From Oidiodendron maius Zn (Eukaryota; Ascomycota; Leotiomycetes; Myxotrichaceae), in assembly GCA_000827325.1 (NCBI GenBank), contig KN832877.1, positions 1,302,001 through 1,366,000 on the forward strand: a stretch of 64,000 nucleotides of DNA. The letters run 5' to 3'. Below are positions 23,014-33,936 of this stretch, one piece after another. The notes below the pieces were generated by a model. The model ran no database searches, was not told the DNA's origin, and saw only the letters and a list, made by a program, of their open reading frames with translations. Positions within the stretch are counted from its first letter, which is position 1, and each line of letters opens with the position of its first letter. Position numbers and translations under genes: made by a program.

Positions 23014-24430
23014 ATGAATGCCCTAACGCGGCCATTGCGGTCAAGGAGTGGTTGGCCTGCTTGGCATCTAGTTTCCAGACGCTTTTCACAACCTACCGGC
23101 ATCGCGCGACACCTCACGCCGGATCGGAAGTGGTCGCATCCACCAAGCACAACGAACATCGCGGACGACGAGGTAGCAAGCCTTGCCAGCCAGCCACTGC
23201 ATGCGTTGAGCTTGGCAGACTTGGTGAAGTGCGATACTCTTCCTAGCTGTTATTATAGTGACCTGCTCACATACCTGCAGACATGGGCGCCCTCCGCTCT
23301 CTACCGAAGCCCTCTTTTCATCAGCTAATTTCACCCTCTCCCTCCTCCCAATCCGCCTTGCGCACCGTATTGAGAGTCTGAGAAATCTACCTTTCATTGT
23401 GGTCTCAAATCCCAATATCTCAAAGATATACAATAACTACCTACATTCACTGTCGACGCTACTGCCCTACAAGTCCAAGTCCATCTCAACGATCGAAGAC
23501 GAAATTCGTTTCACAGCCGTCCTTGCTGATCTCGTTGAGACACATTCACATACCATACCAACACTGGCCCGTGGCTTTCTAGAGTGTAGAAAATATATTA
23601 GCCCGGCAGAGGTCACGCAATTTTTGGACGAGCATCTTCGAGCTCGCATTGGCACACGGCTGATTGCCGAGCAGCACATTGCTCTACATGTTTCCTCCCA
23701 ACCACATCAGGATGAGAACTACTCCCCAGAAGCTCCGCATGCATCCTCGTACATTGGTGTAATTGATACGGCCTTGCAGCCTGCATCCATTATTAACTCT
23801 TGCGGCCACTTCGTGTCCGAGATATGTGAACTCAAATATGGCGTACGACCGACCTGGATTATAGATGGCGAACCTACCACGACATTTGCATATGTGCCAG
23901 TGCATCTGGAGTATATTATAACCGAATTGCTGAAGAATGCATTCCGTGCCACTGTTGAATCCGGCAAATCCCACGAACCAATTGTTATTACTATAGCTGC
24001 TGAACCGGAGAGCTCAAGGGTGGGGCCGACGCGAGTAGATGGAAGTGGTCTTCGGATTACGCAACAAGCTACAAGCACAGACTCTATAAAGCCCTTTGAA
24101 GACTCGGCTCCCGGAGTCACAATACGCATTCGAGACCGAGGCGGCGGTATTAGCCCCGAAATTCTGCCTGATATATGGTCATATTCTTTCACAACTTTCA
24201 TGGAACAGGATGAGCTTCCTGGCCAGAGCCAAGGCGGCGGGAGTATGGATGCCTTGAATGTGATCTCAGGCTCAGGCGGTGGAGGAAGTTCCATTGCTGG
24301 ACTGGGTTACGGCTTACCGTTAAGCAGAGCCTATGCCGAGTATTTTGGCGGCGGGATTGTTGTTCAAGGTCTCTATGGATGGGGCTGTGACGTCTACCTC
24401 CGATTGAAAGGCCTTGGCAAGCCAAGTTAA
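23014..24430 (+). CDS. Mitochondrial PDK/BCKDK-type protein kinase
   Basis: Two exons, 23014-23228 and 23281-24430, giving 454 residues. The ATG sits in a good context (GCCACCATGA) and opens an Arg-rich mitochondrial presequence (MNALTRPLRSRSG). The donor GTGCGA leaves VK, then HGRPPLSTEALFSSANF. The helical regulatory domain is followed by a GHKL ATPase: N-box ELLKNAFRA, G1 box RDRGGGIS, G2 box GLGYGLPLSRAYAEYFGG. Known role: Ser phosphorylation and inactivation of the E1-alpha subunit of pyruvate dehydrogenase or branched-chain ketoacid dehydrogenase. Which of the two is not decidable by eye. A Gly/Ser-rich insert lies in the ATP-lid. Confidence 0.92.
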
Positions 24431-24636
24431 AAGCAGTTCGCGCGAGGATGGGATGTATATTAGGACCAAGTATCCATACTGTGCAGAGCATAGTAATGAT
24501 AAGAGATAGATTGCCTTCATAGCCCGCAGATTGCTATCTGAAACTTCTATACCGGGCTCCGTTGTCTAGACCACTATTCAATAGTCTATTATACCCTTCA
24601 GGGCTGGGTGCGAATAATTGTCTACTTGGGGGGCCT

Positions 24637-26766
24637 TCATTTTAAGATAAAATCTTGTTCCTTTAGCTCCTTCTTCACCTGCATCACGATTGCTTCTCCA
24701 TCCATAAATCCATGCAAGTAGCACTCTCCGACAAGCATGTAGGAGCTGATATCGTCGAGTTTTCTGAGTACTACGGGAACAGTGCAACCAAACAAAACAC
24801 AGACCAGATCTCCTGGTTTCGCCTGTTTGGGGAGGGCGCCGAAGTATCCTGTATTAGTAACCCCAGCCACCCTATTCTTCATCCCATTCTCTAACGCTTT
24901 GCAAATCAGGCGAATGGCATCATTTTGTTGCTCGGTTGGAATCTCGGGGATTTGCAAGCCAATTATGGCTCGGATATCTTTCTCTGTGAGCCGTGTTTTC
25001 GTCGTTCCACGCCCACAAAGGAGAGTCTGCAAATATGCTTCGATGATATCCATATTGCCGTTATTTGAGGTGCTGAGTTCTAATCCCTCAAGGCAGTCAG
25101 CTAAGGACAGATTCTCAATCTTATACGAATTCAGCGTATAAGAGCGGGCCGACTTCTTCCAGAATTTGCTACATCTTTCAACTACGGAAGATACTGTGTT
25201 CAGTGAATGCTCGAGATCCTCCCCAGATTCTTGCAGTAAGTGCCGTGCTGCTATGATTGTAGCCTTCCAGGTATGCTCCATCTCACTAAGCTCTGCATCC
25301 TGAGCAGTGCTTGGTGAGAGATTGGTAACTGAGTCAATGAAAAGGCCTCTGGTATGCAAGAAACGCCAATCGTTTCCTGCAGAGGTATCCAGTCTATACC
25401 TTCCCCTGTCATCATAGCCTGAAGCTGAGAAGAGACTTTCATGACTAAAGTATCCCACAAGCGGCGATACAGCTAAGCTTTGATCAAGACTATAGTCCGG
25501 AACCCAAGTAGGAATATCTTGTCGGCCATCGGTCTGCCAACCACAGATCGAATCAAGTGTTTCGCTTTGTTTTATGAAGTGCTGAGTAGTAAGCGCGTAC
25601 ACCTCGCCGACGGGTTTATCATAATCGGGTTGCAAAAGACAGTTCATTTTGTCCCCCATCAAGCCAAACAGTCCGTAAACCCTGTCTCTTGCATCCGATG
25701 ACTGCCTGTATTGACACTCTCGAATCAAGTCGTACAATGGTAGGCGTTTCATGCCAGACCAACCCATTCGAATCTTCTCCAGTCCTGTCAATTCTTGAAT
25801 ATTTGGCAGGGGAAATTTGCACGTATAGTGCAAATAATACGCCGCACGGAGGAAGTCCTCCCAACGTAGGGAAAAGCCATCGTAGACAATATCAACGCAT
25901 TCAGCGACTCCTAGCTCTTGCACCACCCACATTCTCTTAAACCACGCACAACGTTGGATGAATGTGAGATCAATTAAGTTCGCCATCTCTGCGAAACTCT
26001 CGCCTTCAACCTTTTTTAGCCTTCCACTCGAAGGTCTCCATTTTATGAACTTTTCTATGGTCTTTCTGTCCCCATCTGTATCTAGGACCAAGACTGCCTT
26101 GTCGTCTCTTGCCCCTGGAAGGACTACGTCACCGACCTCCGCAAGAGCCTGGCCGAATCCATATCCAGTATTGATAACTGCGGCGGCAGGCTTTAAAACG
26201 GCTTTCATGAACCGCTCCTCGCTGTCCTCATCAGGTGTACTCTTGTCGTAGGATACTCCGGCGAGATTGCATATAAACCTTATACCTCTTTTACCATCTG
26301 GGGTGCTCAAACCAAGCCAGATCTTCACGCTTGCGGCTGAGTGGTAGATCTCTCTCATCAGGACAACTTGTGCTGATCTCTCCGGCTTGTCGTCTTGATT
26401 GATACAGATTGCATCGGCCCAGAGGTAAAAAACTCCGATAGAGTCTCTTTGTAGATCTCGAATCGCGTTGTATAGATTCTCGGTGATTTTCAGCCTTTTG
26501 CCATCAAGGATGACCTCGTGAGTCCTCGTTGGATCACCCCAGACATATGACAAAGCATGAAAGGAGGGTAATTGAAAACTCCGAACGAGTCTCTGTGCAC
26601 GAGTAAGTGTTGACTTGGGCAAATAATAGCTTTGCATCGATCCGGCCAGGATATCCCCATTCTTATGGCCCACCGCTAGTTTCACGTCAAAGGCGACTTT
26701 CAGGAGGCGTATTTGAGCTCCTGCATTATCTAGTGGAGTATAGGAGTAGAGTTCAGACTCGGACAT
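24637..26766 (-). CDS. HET-domain protein (heterokaryon incompatibility type)
   Basis: Single exon, 709 residues, start MSESELYSYTPLD (the in-frame codon further upstream is TTG). The three HET blocks are clear: FHALSYVWGDPTRTH, then LWADAICINQDD with MREIYHSAASVKIWLG, and RMWVVQELGVAE. The C-terminal half has the region usual in this group, ending KPGDLVCVLFGCTVPVVLRK and GECYLHGFMDGEAI. HET domains are TIR-like modules whose activation causes programmed cell death after fusion of unlike hyphae. Partner gene not known. First of three HET genes in the window. Confidence 0.93.
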   Translation of the reverse strand: MSESELYSYTPLDNAGAQIRLLKVAFDVKLAVGHKNGDILAGSMQSYYLPKSTLTRAQRLVRSFQLPSFHALSYVWGDPTRTHEVILDGKRLKITENLYNAIRDLQRDSIGVFYLWADAICINQDDKPERSAQVVLMREIYHSAASVKIWLGLSTPDGKRGIRFICNLAGVSYDKSTPDEDSEERFMKAVLKPAAAVINTGYGFGQALAEVGDVVLPGARDDKAVLVLDTDGDRKTIEKFIKWRPSSGRLKKVEGESFAEMANLIDLTFIQRCAWFKRMWVVQELGVAECVDIVYDGFSLRWEDFLRAAYYLHYTCKFPLPNIQELTGLEKIRMGWSGMKRLPLYDLIRECQYRQSSDARDRVYGLFGLMGDKMNCLLQPDYDKPVGEVYALTTQHFIKQSETLDSICGWQTDGRQDIPTWVPDYSLDQSLAVSPLVGYFSHESLFSASGYDDRGRYRLDTSAGNDWRFLHTRGLFIDSVTNLSPSTAQDAELSEMEHTWKATIIAARHLLQESGEDLEHSLNTVSSVVERCSKFWKKSARSYTLNSYKIENLSLADCLEGLELSTSNNGNMDIIEAYLQTLLCGRGTTKTRLTEKDIRAIIGLQIPEIPTEQQNDAIRLICKALENGMKNRVAGVTNTGYFGALPKQAKPGDLVCVLFGCTVPVVLRKLDDISSYMLVGECYLHGFMDGEAIVMQVKKELKEQDFILK

Positions 26767-27960
26767 CTTTCCAGTGCGAAGCAAATGACTCTAGAGTCGA
26801 ACGCCAGGACTTTTCTGAGAGCTGGCCAAGTATTTTATGAGCGAAATTCTACGAAAATGTTACCTGCATCGATCTGCAACTCTAGCGAGCGATGGATTAG
26901 GAAGTCATTATATCGAAACCGCAAATTTCACGTGACTCACAAGTAACATGTTGAAAATAGAAACTCATTAATCGTTATATAATGACTGTTTAAAATTTGT
27001 ATGAGAAGAATTATGCCCTACGTCCTACGACGCATTAGACTAAAATAGGTGAGAACTTGGCTCCCCTTACCCTTTTTATCTAACGTAGTTGATCAGTGAG
27101 CGATCCGGTCTGTAACTCACGAGGAGGTAGGAATTCAGGCAGTTAAGCAACCTACACCATCTGTATTACCACGTGCGCCACGGATGTATTAGAACACACT
27201 GCTCGTACGTGCTCAAATCGTGTTTAAATAGTTTCCTTTAATTAGCTAGATAATTGCTTAATACAGTAAAAGGCGAATTAAGTGTCGCTAAATTTTTAGT
27301 TAATTACAAGTAGTTTAAGCGGGCTCCACTTTCGGATATCGTGGCTATGCACCCCTGCCTACCAGGTACTACTCCGCGTAGCAACCTTACGTGAATTTGC
27401 ATGCCAAAGTAGCCACAAGGCTAATTACGATTTTCTATATAGGGTAAGGCTTAAAGCCTCGGATAGCATCCTGTTATAAAGTATTAGGGATAGCATAGGC
27501 CTGGTGGTAGAGCTGTGGTAGAAAAAGTCTGTCACGCTATAAAAGGAGACCCTTTGTAAATCAGACATAAGGACAACGATGTGAATGTGATTTCTAACTT
27601 AGTAGGATCCAGGGCATCTGGGAGTAGTCACGGAACGTAACTTATGGAAAATTATAAGAGATATTAAGGTGTGCACAGATTTTAGGATACTTCAAGTCTA
27701 AGTACCTGTCATTTTTTTCGGCACACCGATTTTTTCGGCACGGCGGGATGGACGTTACCCAGAATTTGAACATGTTATCCGTCCGTCCTGTTAACATTCC
27801 TACTCATACGCTATTTTCCAGCACTACCATTTTAGGCCTGAGCCTTTATCTTGCGGCAACATCCCTCCCGAAAACAGTCACAATCAATCCCTCGTATCAT
27901 AGAGCTTACGCTCAAAATCTTATTACCAAAAGCAAAAAATCACCAACATCGCTTTTTTCT
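26767..27960. other. Transposon-relic spacer
   Basis: AT-rich spacer upstream of the first HET gene. It holds the end of one element near 27,264-27,290, a zinc-knuckle relic near 27,165-27,216 that resembles the one at about 40,470, and a 280-bp element end at 27476-27757. No intact gene seen. Confidence 0.6.
27476..27757 (-). mobile_element. DNA-transposon end (pogo/Fot1-like), copy 1
   Basis: About 280 bp whose reverse complement matches 32670-32952 in the same order. The shared blocks are ACGTCCATCCC, GTGCCGAAAAAA, the AAGTACCTGTCAT region, GGAGACCCTTTGTAAAT, GGTGGTAGAGCT and TTAGGGATAG. The outer end (GGGATGGACGT then TA) lies at 27757, so the element body points left. A TA at the edge and a GTGCCGAA-rich terminus are typical of fungal Tc1/pogo elements, but the family is inferred. 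Confidence 0.65.
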
Positions 27961-28338
27961 TTAACAAAACTCACCACCCGCAATCCCCTCGCAGCCTCCG
28001 CACTGCGCAGATTGCGGATTATCCACACAATACGAATTCCGATGCTTCGTCGTGACTCCTACCGAGACCCCAATAATGATGGCAAGAATGACGAGACTAA
28101 TACTGCCAAAGATGACGATCTTCTTCTTGTTGCTCCATTTGGAGATATTGTGGCAAAACTGGGTTTTGCTTGAAGATAGATATGCTTGAGGCAGTGGCGC
28201 GCCTGCTGTCTCTTGAATTTCAGGTCTGTATGGCCCATGCGACGTTTTTAATGTTGTGAAATTTTTGTCGTATGCAGTTTCTTGTTCATTTTCAGTTCTA
28301 TAAGGTCCGTTTGGTGAATTATATTGCGAGGTTTCCAT
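27961..28338 (-). CDS. Small single-pass membrane protein, 125 residues
   Basis: Start METSQYNSPNGPY is preferred over in-frame codons upstream because this form opens many fungal proteins of the class. A polar Asn/Pro/Tyr-rich N-terminus of about 70 residues leads to a basic stretch (NKKK) and one membrane helix (IVIFGSISLVILAIIIGVSVGV). A short Cys-rich tail follows (YCVDNPQSAQCGGCEG). A strong donor-like GGTGGTGAGT lies at the stop, so a further exon may exist, possibly removed or interrupted by the transposon end 200 bp away. Function unknown. Confidence 0.55.
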   Translation of the reverse strand: METSQYNSPNGPYRTENEQETAYDKNFTTLKTSHGPYRPEIQETAGAPLPQAYLSSSKTQFCHNISKWSNKKKIVIFGSISLVILAIIIGVSVGVTTKHRNSYCVDNPQSAQCGGCEGIAGGEFC

Positions 28339-29685
28339 TGTGAGATGAGCAATCAGTACTTTTTGTTTATGTAAGACAAGGCCTTCGTCGTAACGCAAGG
28401 TAAATAACTTTGAATATTACAGCCGTATAGTTTTCGCACACCTTCTAGCTCTGCGACAATGACCAGAGATGCTGAAAGTAAAGGGAAACGAAAAAGAGCA
28501 GGAAAGGGATTGAAGTTTATATCGGCGAAGTTGCGTGGTGGCTTGCTGACGATCTGGTGACACACAAGATCGTTCCCGTTTTAGGATGTTGACTTCATCG
28601 AAGTTTAGTGTAGCTTCGTTTAATTGCAGCCACTGATATAGATTACACCAGTCACGGCGTCGTTCTCGTTAAACATACCAGAATACAGCGTTTGTGGCGG
28701 ATGAAAAAGAAAGTCATCCGGGAAATGTTCATTCAGCCTGGGAAAGCCACAATTCAGACTCGCTCTTTCTTTGCTTCTTGCGACCCACCATTTCTCCTTT
28801 ACTTCTCTACATTCCAACACCAGCGTATCAGCTGATAAAGAGCTCGCATGACTGTAATTACAGTTGGAACGTTACCACTCAAACTCTTCGCCTCCTACTC
28901 GGACCATGGTCTCAAGATAATGTATTACAGATAATAGGACTAGATCGGAGGACGATATTATTGAACAGGCCGCAGCCGTCTGATGAGCGGATTGGATGGA
29001 CGAGGAACGCGTGGAAATCTGGCTGGAGCTTAGGAAGGCTTTCCTAGACGAGGGTTGCATAGCCTCATGCCCGTGATGTTATATGTGGGCAGAGACCAGA
29101 GAAGAGGCTGATCGATCTAGTAGACCCCCCTTGTCTTGAATCGCGATCTGACTCTTGGCCCTGCAAAGGTGATCATTCTTAGCAGGCTTGTGGAGGCACA
29201 ATCTGCCTTCTCGCTTAAACGCGAACGCGCCTGACTAATGTGGCACTGGTATCACACCACCGTTTTCTCGACTAAAGCCGTACTGTTCCAGTGCAATTTA
29301 GAATGCTGCGCAGTACGAGGTGCATTACTGAAGTAGAATATTCCCAAGAAATAGCGGTTCATTTTTACAGCTAAATACGGTTCTGAGAAAATAGGTTACA
29401 GTAGGATTCGAAACTAGCTTCAGTTCTACTATAAAGGGTGTTTTTTGAACACTTCGTATTCATATATTACGTGATGCAGCTCTCCGGCGTGACTGCCCTG
29501 ACAAAAGATACTGTGCAGAATCCATTCACCGCCTAACGAAATCAGTTTCACCCTTTGAGCGGGGGGCGGGGGCAGAAACTCAGCTTCGGGTTGAGAGCGA
29601 AAAATCACGCAGGCTGTCCATAACAAACACCTCCTCCAAGGCAGACGTAGCTTTTATCATCTCCTTCCAACTTATCACCATCATT
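28339..29685. promoter_or_regulatory. Divergent spacer, membrane protein / SH3-HET gene
   Basis: 1.35 kb with short open frames lacking domains. No repeats or RNA genes seen. Probable promoter for both neighbours, from position only. Confidence 0.35.
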
Positions 29686-32326
29686 ATGCCTCGAAGAGAA
29701 CCGATATATCCGCCTCCGGAAAAGCCGGCAATGGACGAAAGTGTTCGAGATCTCCGAACCTGTATCCATTACCTAAGAATGTTTATAGATGCAAGAAACC
29801 AAGGAAAAGAGGCTCAGTTTATAGCCTCCCACGGGCCAAAGTTTCTGGTACGAAACCTATAATTTGGGGTACTGCAACCATTAGTTTAACTCGTTTGACC
29901 CAGACCGCGGGGCTCCCTTTTTTGGGAAGTTTAACGTCTCTGGATTTGGAAGAGCGTTGGGCCAAATACGACGCCATCTCTATTAATGATATTCGAAATA
30001 ACTTGATCCACCCAGGTGACATGATGTATCTTCGCGGCGATGTGATCAAAGTCATTCAAAAGATTACCGAAAATTGGGCTGTCGGGACCCGCGAAGGAGG
30101 CATAGGCATCTTTCCTCTGAAACACACCGTCTCTGGGCCATTCGTCATGGCTCTGAGCGATTACAATGCGAGAAATAGCAGAGAAATATCTTTCATGAAG
30201 GGGGAGATCATGCCGGCGATCCCAGGCCAGTATCCGGCGAAATATACAGTCTTCAAGAAAGAACAATATGGAGAATGCTCACGAGCGCTCTTCACAACAA
30301 TGGACCATCTGCCATCTGTGGAAGAGTGTCGATATGAACCAGAAAAGTATTTTCAGTACTCAAAGCTTCAACCTGGCCAAATTCGTCTCGTCTATATTAC
30401 ACCTGGAGATATAGAGCAATTCATAGCCTGTGGAAGGCAATCACTCTTCGTCACTATTCGTCACGTTTCACTGGAAGATGTCAATGAAGCAGCTGCACTG
30501 TCATACTGCTGGGGCGACCCAACTGACAAAAAACCTATCTTTGCTAATGGAAAGCTCCTCCACATACCGTCAACACTATGGAGATTGCTTAGACGGGAAT
30601 ACCCAAAAAGCGAACTTTCTACCTACAGCCTTGAGCCGAACAAGGATCGAAAGGGCACGGCAATCTTGTGGGCAGATGCTATTTGCATCAACCAGGAAGA
30701 TACCCTTGAAAAGAATTACCAAATACCTCTAATGGGGAGCATATATGGAAACGTCCGACATGTTCACGTCTACGTTGGCGAAGGACTGGCTTACCTCATC
30801 CTTCCTTTGATGGCGCTTATTGTCGAAGCTGCGAAGCAATTTACACCGTGGACGATTGTACCATACAGAGTTATACGGGAAAAGATGGGCAGGATGGACT
30901 GGGACCACGTTAATGAATTCTTATCCCAGCCAGTCTTTAGGCGAAGTTGGGTCATCCAGGAAATTGTTTTGGCAAAGAAACTTATAATCTGTTATGGCCA
31001 GGCGGACTTGAATTTGGAACAGATATTGGACTGTGTTAAAGCAATTAGAATGAACCACGTCAGACACGCCGATTCGCTTTTGGGGTTCCCAGCGTGGTCC
31101 AAAGACAAAAGCCAGGTGTTCAAGAACGCTACAGTTCAACTTTACAACCTGGCCAATATCAAAGGCCTGCATCAAGATGGAATTGCAATGAACTTCTTGG
31201 AGATTTTAGAAAGCTTTCGTCATTCCAAAGCTAGAGATCCCCGCGACAAAGTTTATTCACTCCTAAGTCTTGCTTCAGAGACCTACCGGAAAGGCATAAT
31301 CCCAGATTACTCTCCATCAAATACAGTTAAGTCTGTGTTTGTGGATCTGGCTAGATATGCAGTTAGCGTGGGAGACATCGAACTGTTGTTGCGAAATGCC
31401 GGCGGCAATCAAACAATCTCTGGATTGCCATCCTGGGTGCCTGATTGGACTCTTGGTTCACAGAATGTTATTCCAAGCGACCATTACGCCTGTGGTGGAG
31501 TCGAGCGGATATCTGGGGCTTCGCTATCACCAGCTAGCTCGCAAATTCAATTGACAATCAGAGGCTCATTGTTCGAAAAAATCACGCAGATAGCCCCCAA
31601 GTTAGACTTGACAGGCAGTGGGGAACATCCAGACACCTTTGGGACCTTGAGTGTTGCCATTATGGGTGTCCATCACTTACTGAGCATGGGTAGCAAGGTT
31701 ATAGAGGCTCTCGGTGGAACATATCCAAACGGAGATGACCTCTCGACTGCAGTCTGGCAAACATTAGTCTGCGGAATGGGATGGAATGGCAAGAGGACGC
31801 AGGATTCCGACAAAAATCATTTCGAGGCATTCCTCAGATGCTATCAAGACGAGCTGACTGAAATGCGTGCAAGCGGCGGTCGTGGATATCGGGGCAGCAT
31901 TGGGACCAGGCTTGATCGCAATGCGGCCGGGGTAGCAACTCACCATCGAGATTTCCAACGAGATATGAGGACCAGAATTCTGGCGGGTGAATCAATTCCG
32001 GCCCTGTCACCCGAACTCGAGCAGCGTGCTCAGCTGGAGGACGAAATGTATCCATTTCTTGCAGCGATGCTTCACCACCAGGCTCACCGACTGACATGTA
32101 TAATTGGGAAGAGATATTTGGTACAATCCCAGATGAGGCCGAAGAAGGTGATCTGATTGCCATCTTCTTTGGTTTGGGGATTCCCTTTGTATTGCGGCCT
32201 CTAGCTGGGGACACATACAAGTTGGTCGGTCCGTGTTATGTGCATGGCATCATGGATGGAGAGGGTCTTCGAAGCGGTGATGAAGGCTCATGCAGAGTCG
32301 AGACCGTGGACTTTGTTTTGGTTTGA
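29686..32326 (+). CDS. HET-domain protein with N-terminal SH3-like segments
   Basis: Proposed exons 29686-29847 and 29904 onward (donor GTACGA, acceptor ACCCAG). Residues about 75-130 read as an SH3 domain: KYDAISI, then LRGDVIKVI, ENWAVGT, GGIGIFPLKH. A second SH3-like start follows (VMALSDYNARNSREISFMKGE), seemingly incomplete. HET blocks: AALSYCWGDPT near residue 251, LWADAICINQED, RRSWVIQEIVLAKK. The main frame closes at 32156. The family's usual C-terminus (EEGDLIAIFFGLGIPFVLRP, CYVHGIMDGEG) continues in another frame from about 32,100 to 32,326, so there is a frame change near 32,115 (recent damage, assembly error or missed splice). Function inferred: incompatibility/cell-death effector with a protein-binding front end. 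Confidence 0.75.
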
Positions 32327-32669
32327 GATGGCCCGCAATGAGCGAATGATGATTTAGCCTTTGCATCTCCCCTCAATATCCCTTGTGACTCTTGACAGGA
32401 CCGGTCAATCACTAAATTGTCTGGTGGCTGAATTGAATTCACTTGATCCTTTGGTTAGATGGCGGATTGAGGGTCCACGGTCTGGTCGTTACTGTATTAC
32501 CAAGCCTTGTAGCGGGCCTGGGCTTATGTGTGCGCGCTCAAAATGGTGAAACCGATTTCATTAGCTACCGTATATGGCACCATGATTGTAATTGATAAGA
32601 ACAAGCTGATTCTGGCGACACTCAATTCGCCTTTTACTGTACAGTCGATTTTAATTCATTAATATAGTA

Positions 32670-32952
32670 TAACGTCCATCCCTGCATGGCGAAAACCCCA
32701 CTGTGCCGAAAAAAAAATGATAGGTACTTTGACTTTAAGCATCTTAAAATCTGTTTATACATCAATGCCTCATTATTTTTTATAGGTTGTGTTTCCGTGA
32801 GTATTTCCAGATATTCTAAACCCCTCCCACTAGAAAACCACGGTCGCATCATCGCCCTTATACCCGATTTGTAAAAGAGTCTCCTTATATAGGGCAATAG
32901 GGTTCCTCTACTATAGCTCCACTACCAAGCTTATACTATCCCTAATATATAA
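32670..32952 (+). mobile_element. DNA-transposon end (pogo/Fot1-like), copy 2
   Basis: Starts TA then ACGTCCATCCC at 32672, followed by GTGCCGAAAAAAAAATGAT, matching copy 1 at 27476-27757 in inverted orientation over about 280 bp with many substitutions. The body points right, into the repeat-rich spacer; no other end was recognised. A block resembling the end of a second element (GGCGACACTCAATTCGCC) lies 58 bp to the left. Confidence 0.65.
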
Positions 32953-33029
32953 AGGGGTCTTGTCTAAGCTCCTTAAGCTATACTATTATTATTATTATCC
33001 TCCGCAATGGCTAAGCCGCGGTACTTCTA

Positions 33030-33700
33030 TACAATAATATCCTATATACAAAGGCTAACGCAACCTCTCGGAAGAATCCTCACTGATATGCATACCCCCT
33101 TGTAATACAGGCAAATAATCGGGAGGCCTAGGTAAACTCGTCCAGTGGCAACTCTGAACCAAACTTCCTCCTTCTCCCTGGGATCAGACCACTGTCCCTG
33201 CCTCTGGTGTCCAGCCCTGTCTCTCACCCAGTTCTGTTCCTAGACGGCCTCTGGGGGCTGGTCGCTTCGCTACTTGATTGGTCGCGGTTGTAGGGCCCTA
33301 TCACCCTAGTCTCAAGCTCTTTGGTCGCGTATCAATGATTTGGTCTTCGTCGTTTCTAGAGGCTCACCCCTCTAGAAAGGTAGGGTTTTGCCCAGGTTCT
33401 CGGTTAGGCGACCGCTACTGTGGTATCCGGGAGCAGAAGCCGGGGCCAAGGTTCTCGGTTAGGCAAAAACCGCTGCTGTGATAACCGGGAGCAGAATCCG
33501 GGTTCAAGCTAGGCCTAGGGGGAGCAGTCCTAGGTGAACCAGCTAGTCATCTTCTGGGAGGCAACAGAAGAGGTGCCTAGAGCTGGATTCGAACCAACAT
33601 CCCTCACATCACAGGTTTAAATAGGGTGGGCGAGACCTATTAGGTTCGATGATGACTTTTGGGACCCAGGCGCACGACCACTGCGCCATCCGGGCCTTAA
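33030..33700 (-). repeat. tRNA-derived SINE-like repeat unit
   Basis: Read on the minus strand, the head (33695-33575) looks like a tRNA: it has a TGGCGCAGTGG A box, a GGTTCGAATCC B box and a pairing T stem (GTTGG/CCAGC). A-to-B spacing is about 80 nt, too long for a normal tRNA unless an intron is present, and the anticodon stem does not close. A body of about 550 bp follows with two tandem copies of a 55-bp unit (33394-33447 and 33449-33505, each with GGTTCTCGGTTAGGC and CCGGGAGCAGAA). Far limits are uncertain. Best read as a tRNA-derived SINE; a decayed tRNA-Gly(CCC) gene is the alternative. Confidence 0.5.
33394..33505. repeat. Tandem duplication of a 55-bp unit
   Basis: Two adjacent copies share GGTTCTCGGTTAGGC, CCGCT-CTGTG and CCGGGAGCAGAA, differing by small indels. 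Lies inside the tRNA-related repeat. Confidence 0.8.
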
Positions 33701-33936
33701 GCTATACTACTATACAGGAATTAATATCACCCTTATAGCTATTATAATATACAAATTCAAGTACGGTTTCTATATAGATGAATTCCTCTAGTAGAAGCAA
33801 TTAACTATTTTTAGTTAAAGTAAGACTACTCTATACCTGTAAAGACACCTAGATAGTTATAATATAATTTACCTATATAATTATTTAATAAGCTAATAGT
33901 TAGTGCTTAATCTAAAGGCCTTATTTTATTGGGGCT

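Larger units (their letters stand above)
32327..33936. other. Repeat-rich spacer
   Basis: Between the SH3-HET gene and the AAA ATPase gene. Holds a second transposon end (32670-32952), a block at 32614-32640 matching the reverse of 27264-27288, and a tRNA-related repeat unit (33030-33700). AT-rich sequence runs to 33936. No protein gene seen. Confidence 0.6.

Noticed and set aside
27748-28173. 141-codon plus-strand frame
   Set aside because: Starts in the transposon end and runs antisense to the small membrane protein, which has the better features.
33575-33695. Functional tRNA gene
   Set aside because: A and B boxes are present but the anticodon stem does not pair and the A-to-B distance is too long; a tRNA-derived repeat fits better.
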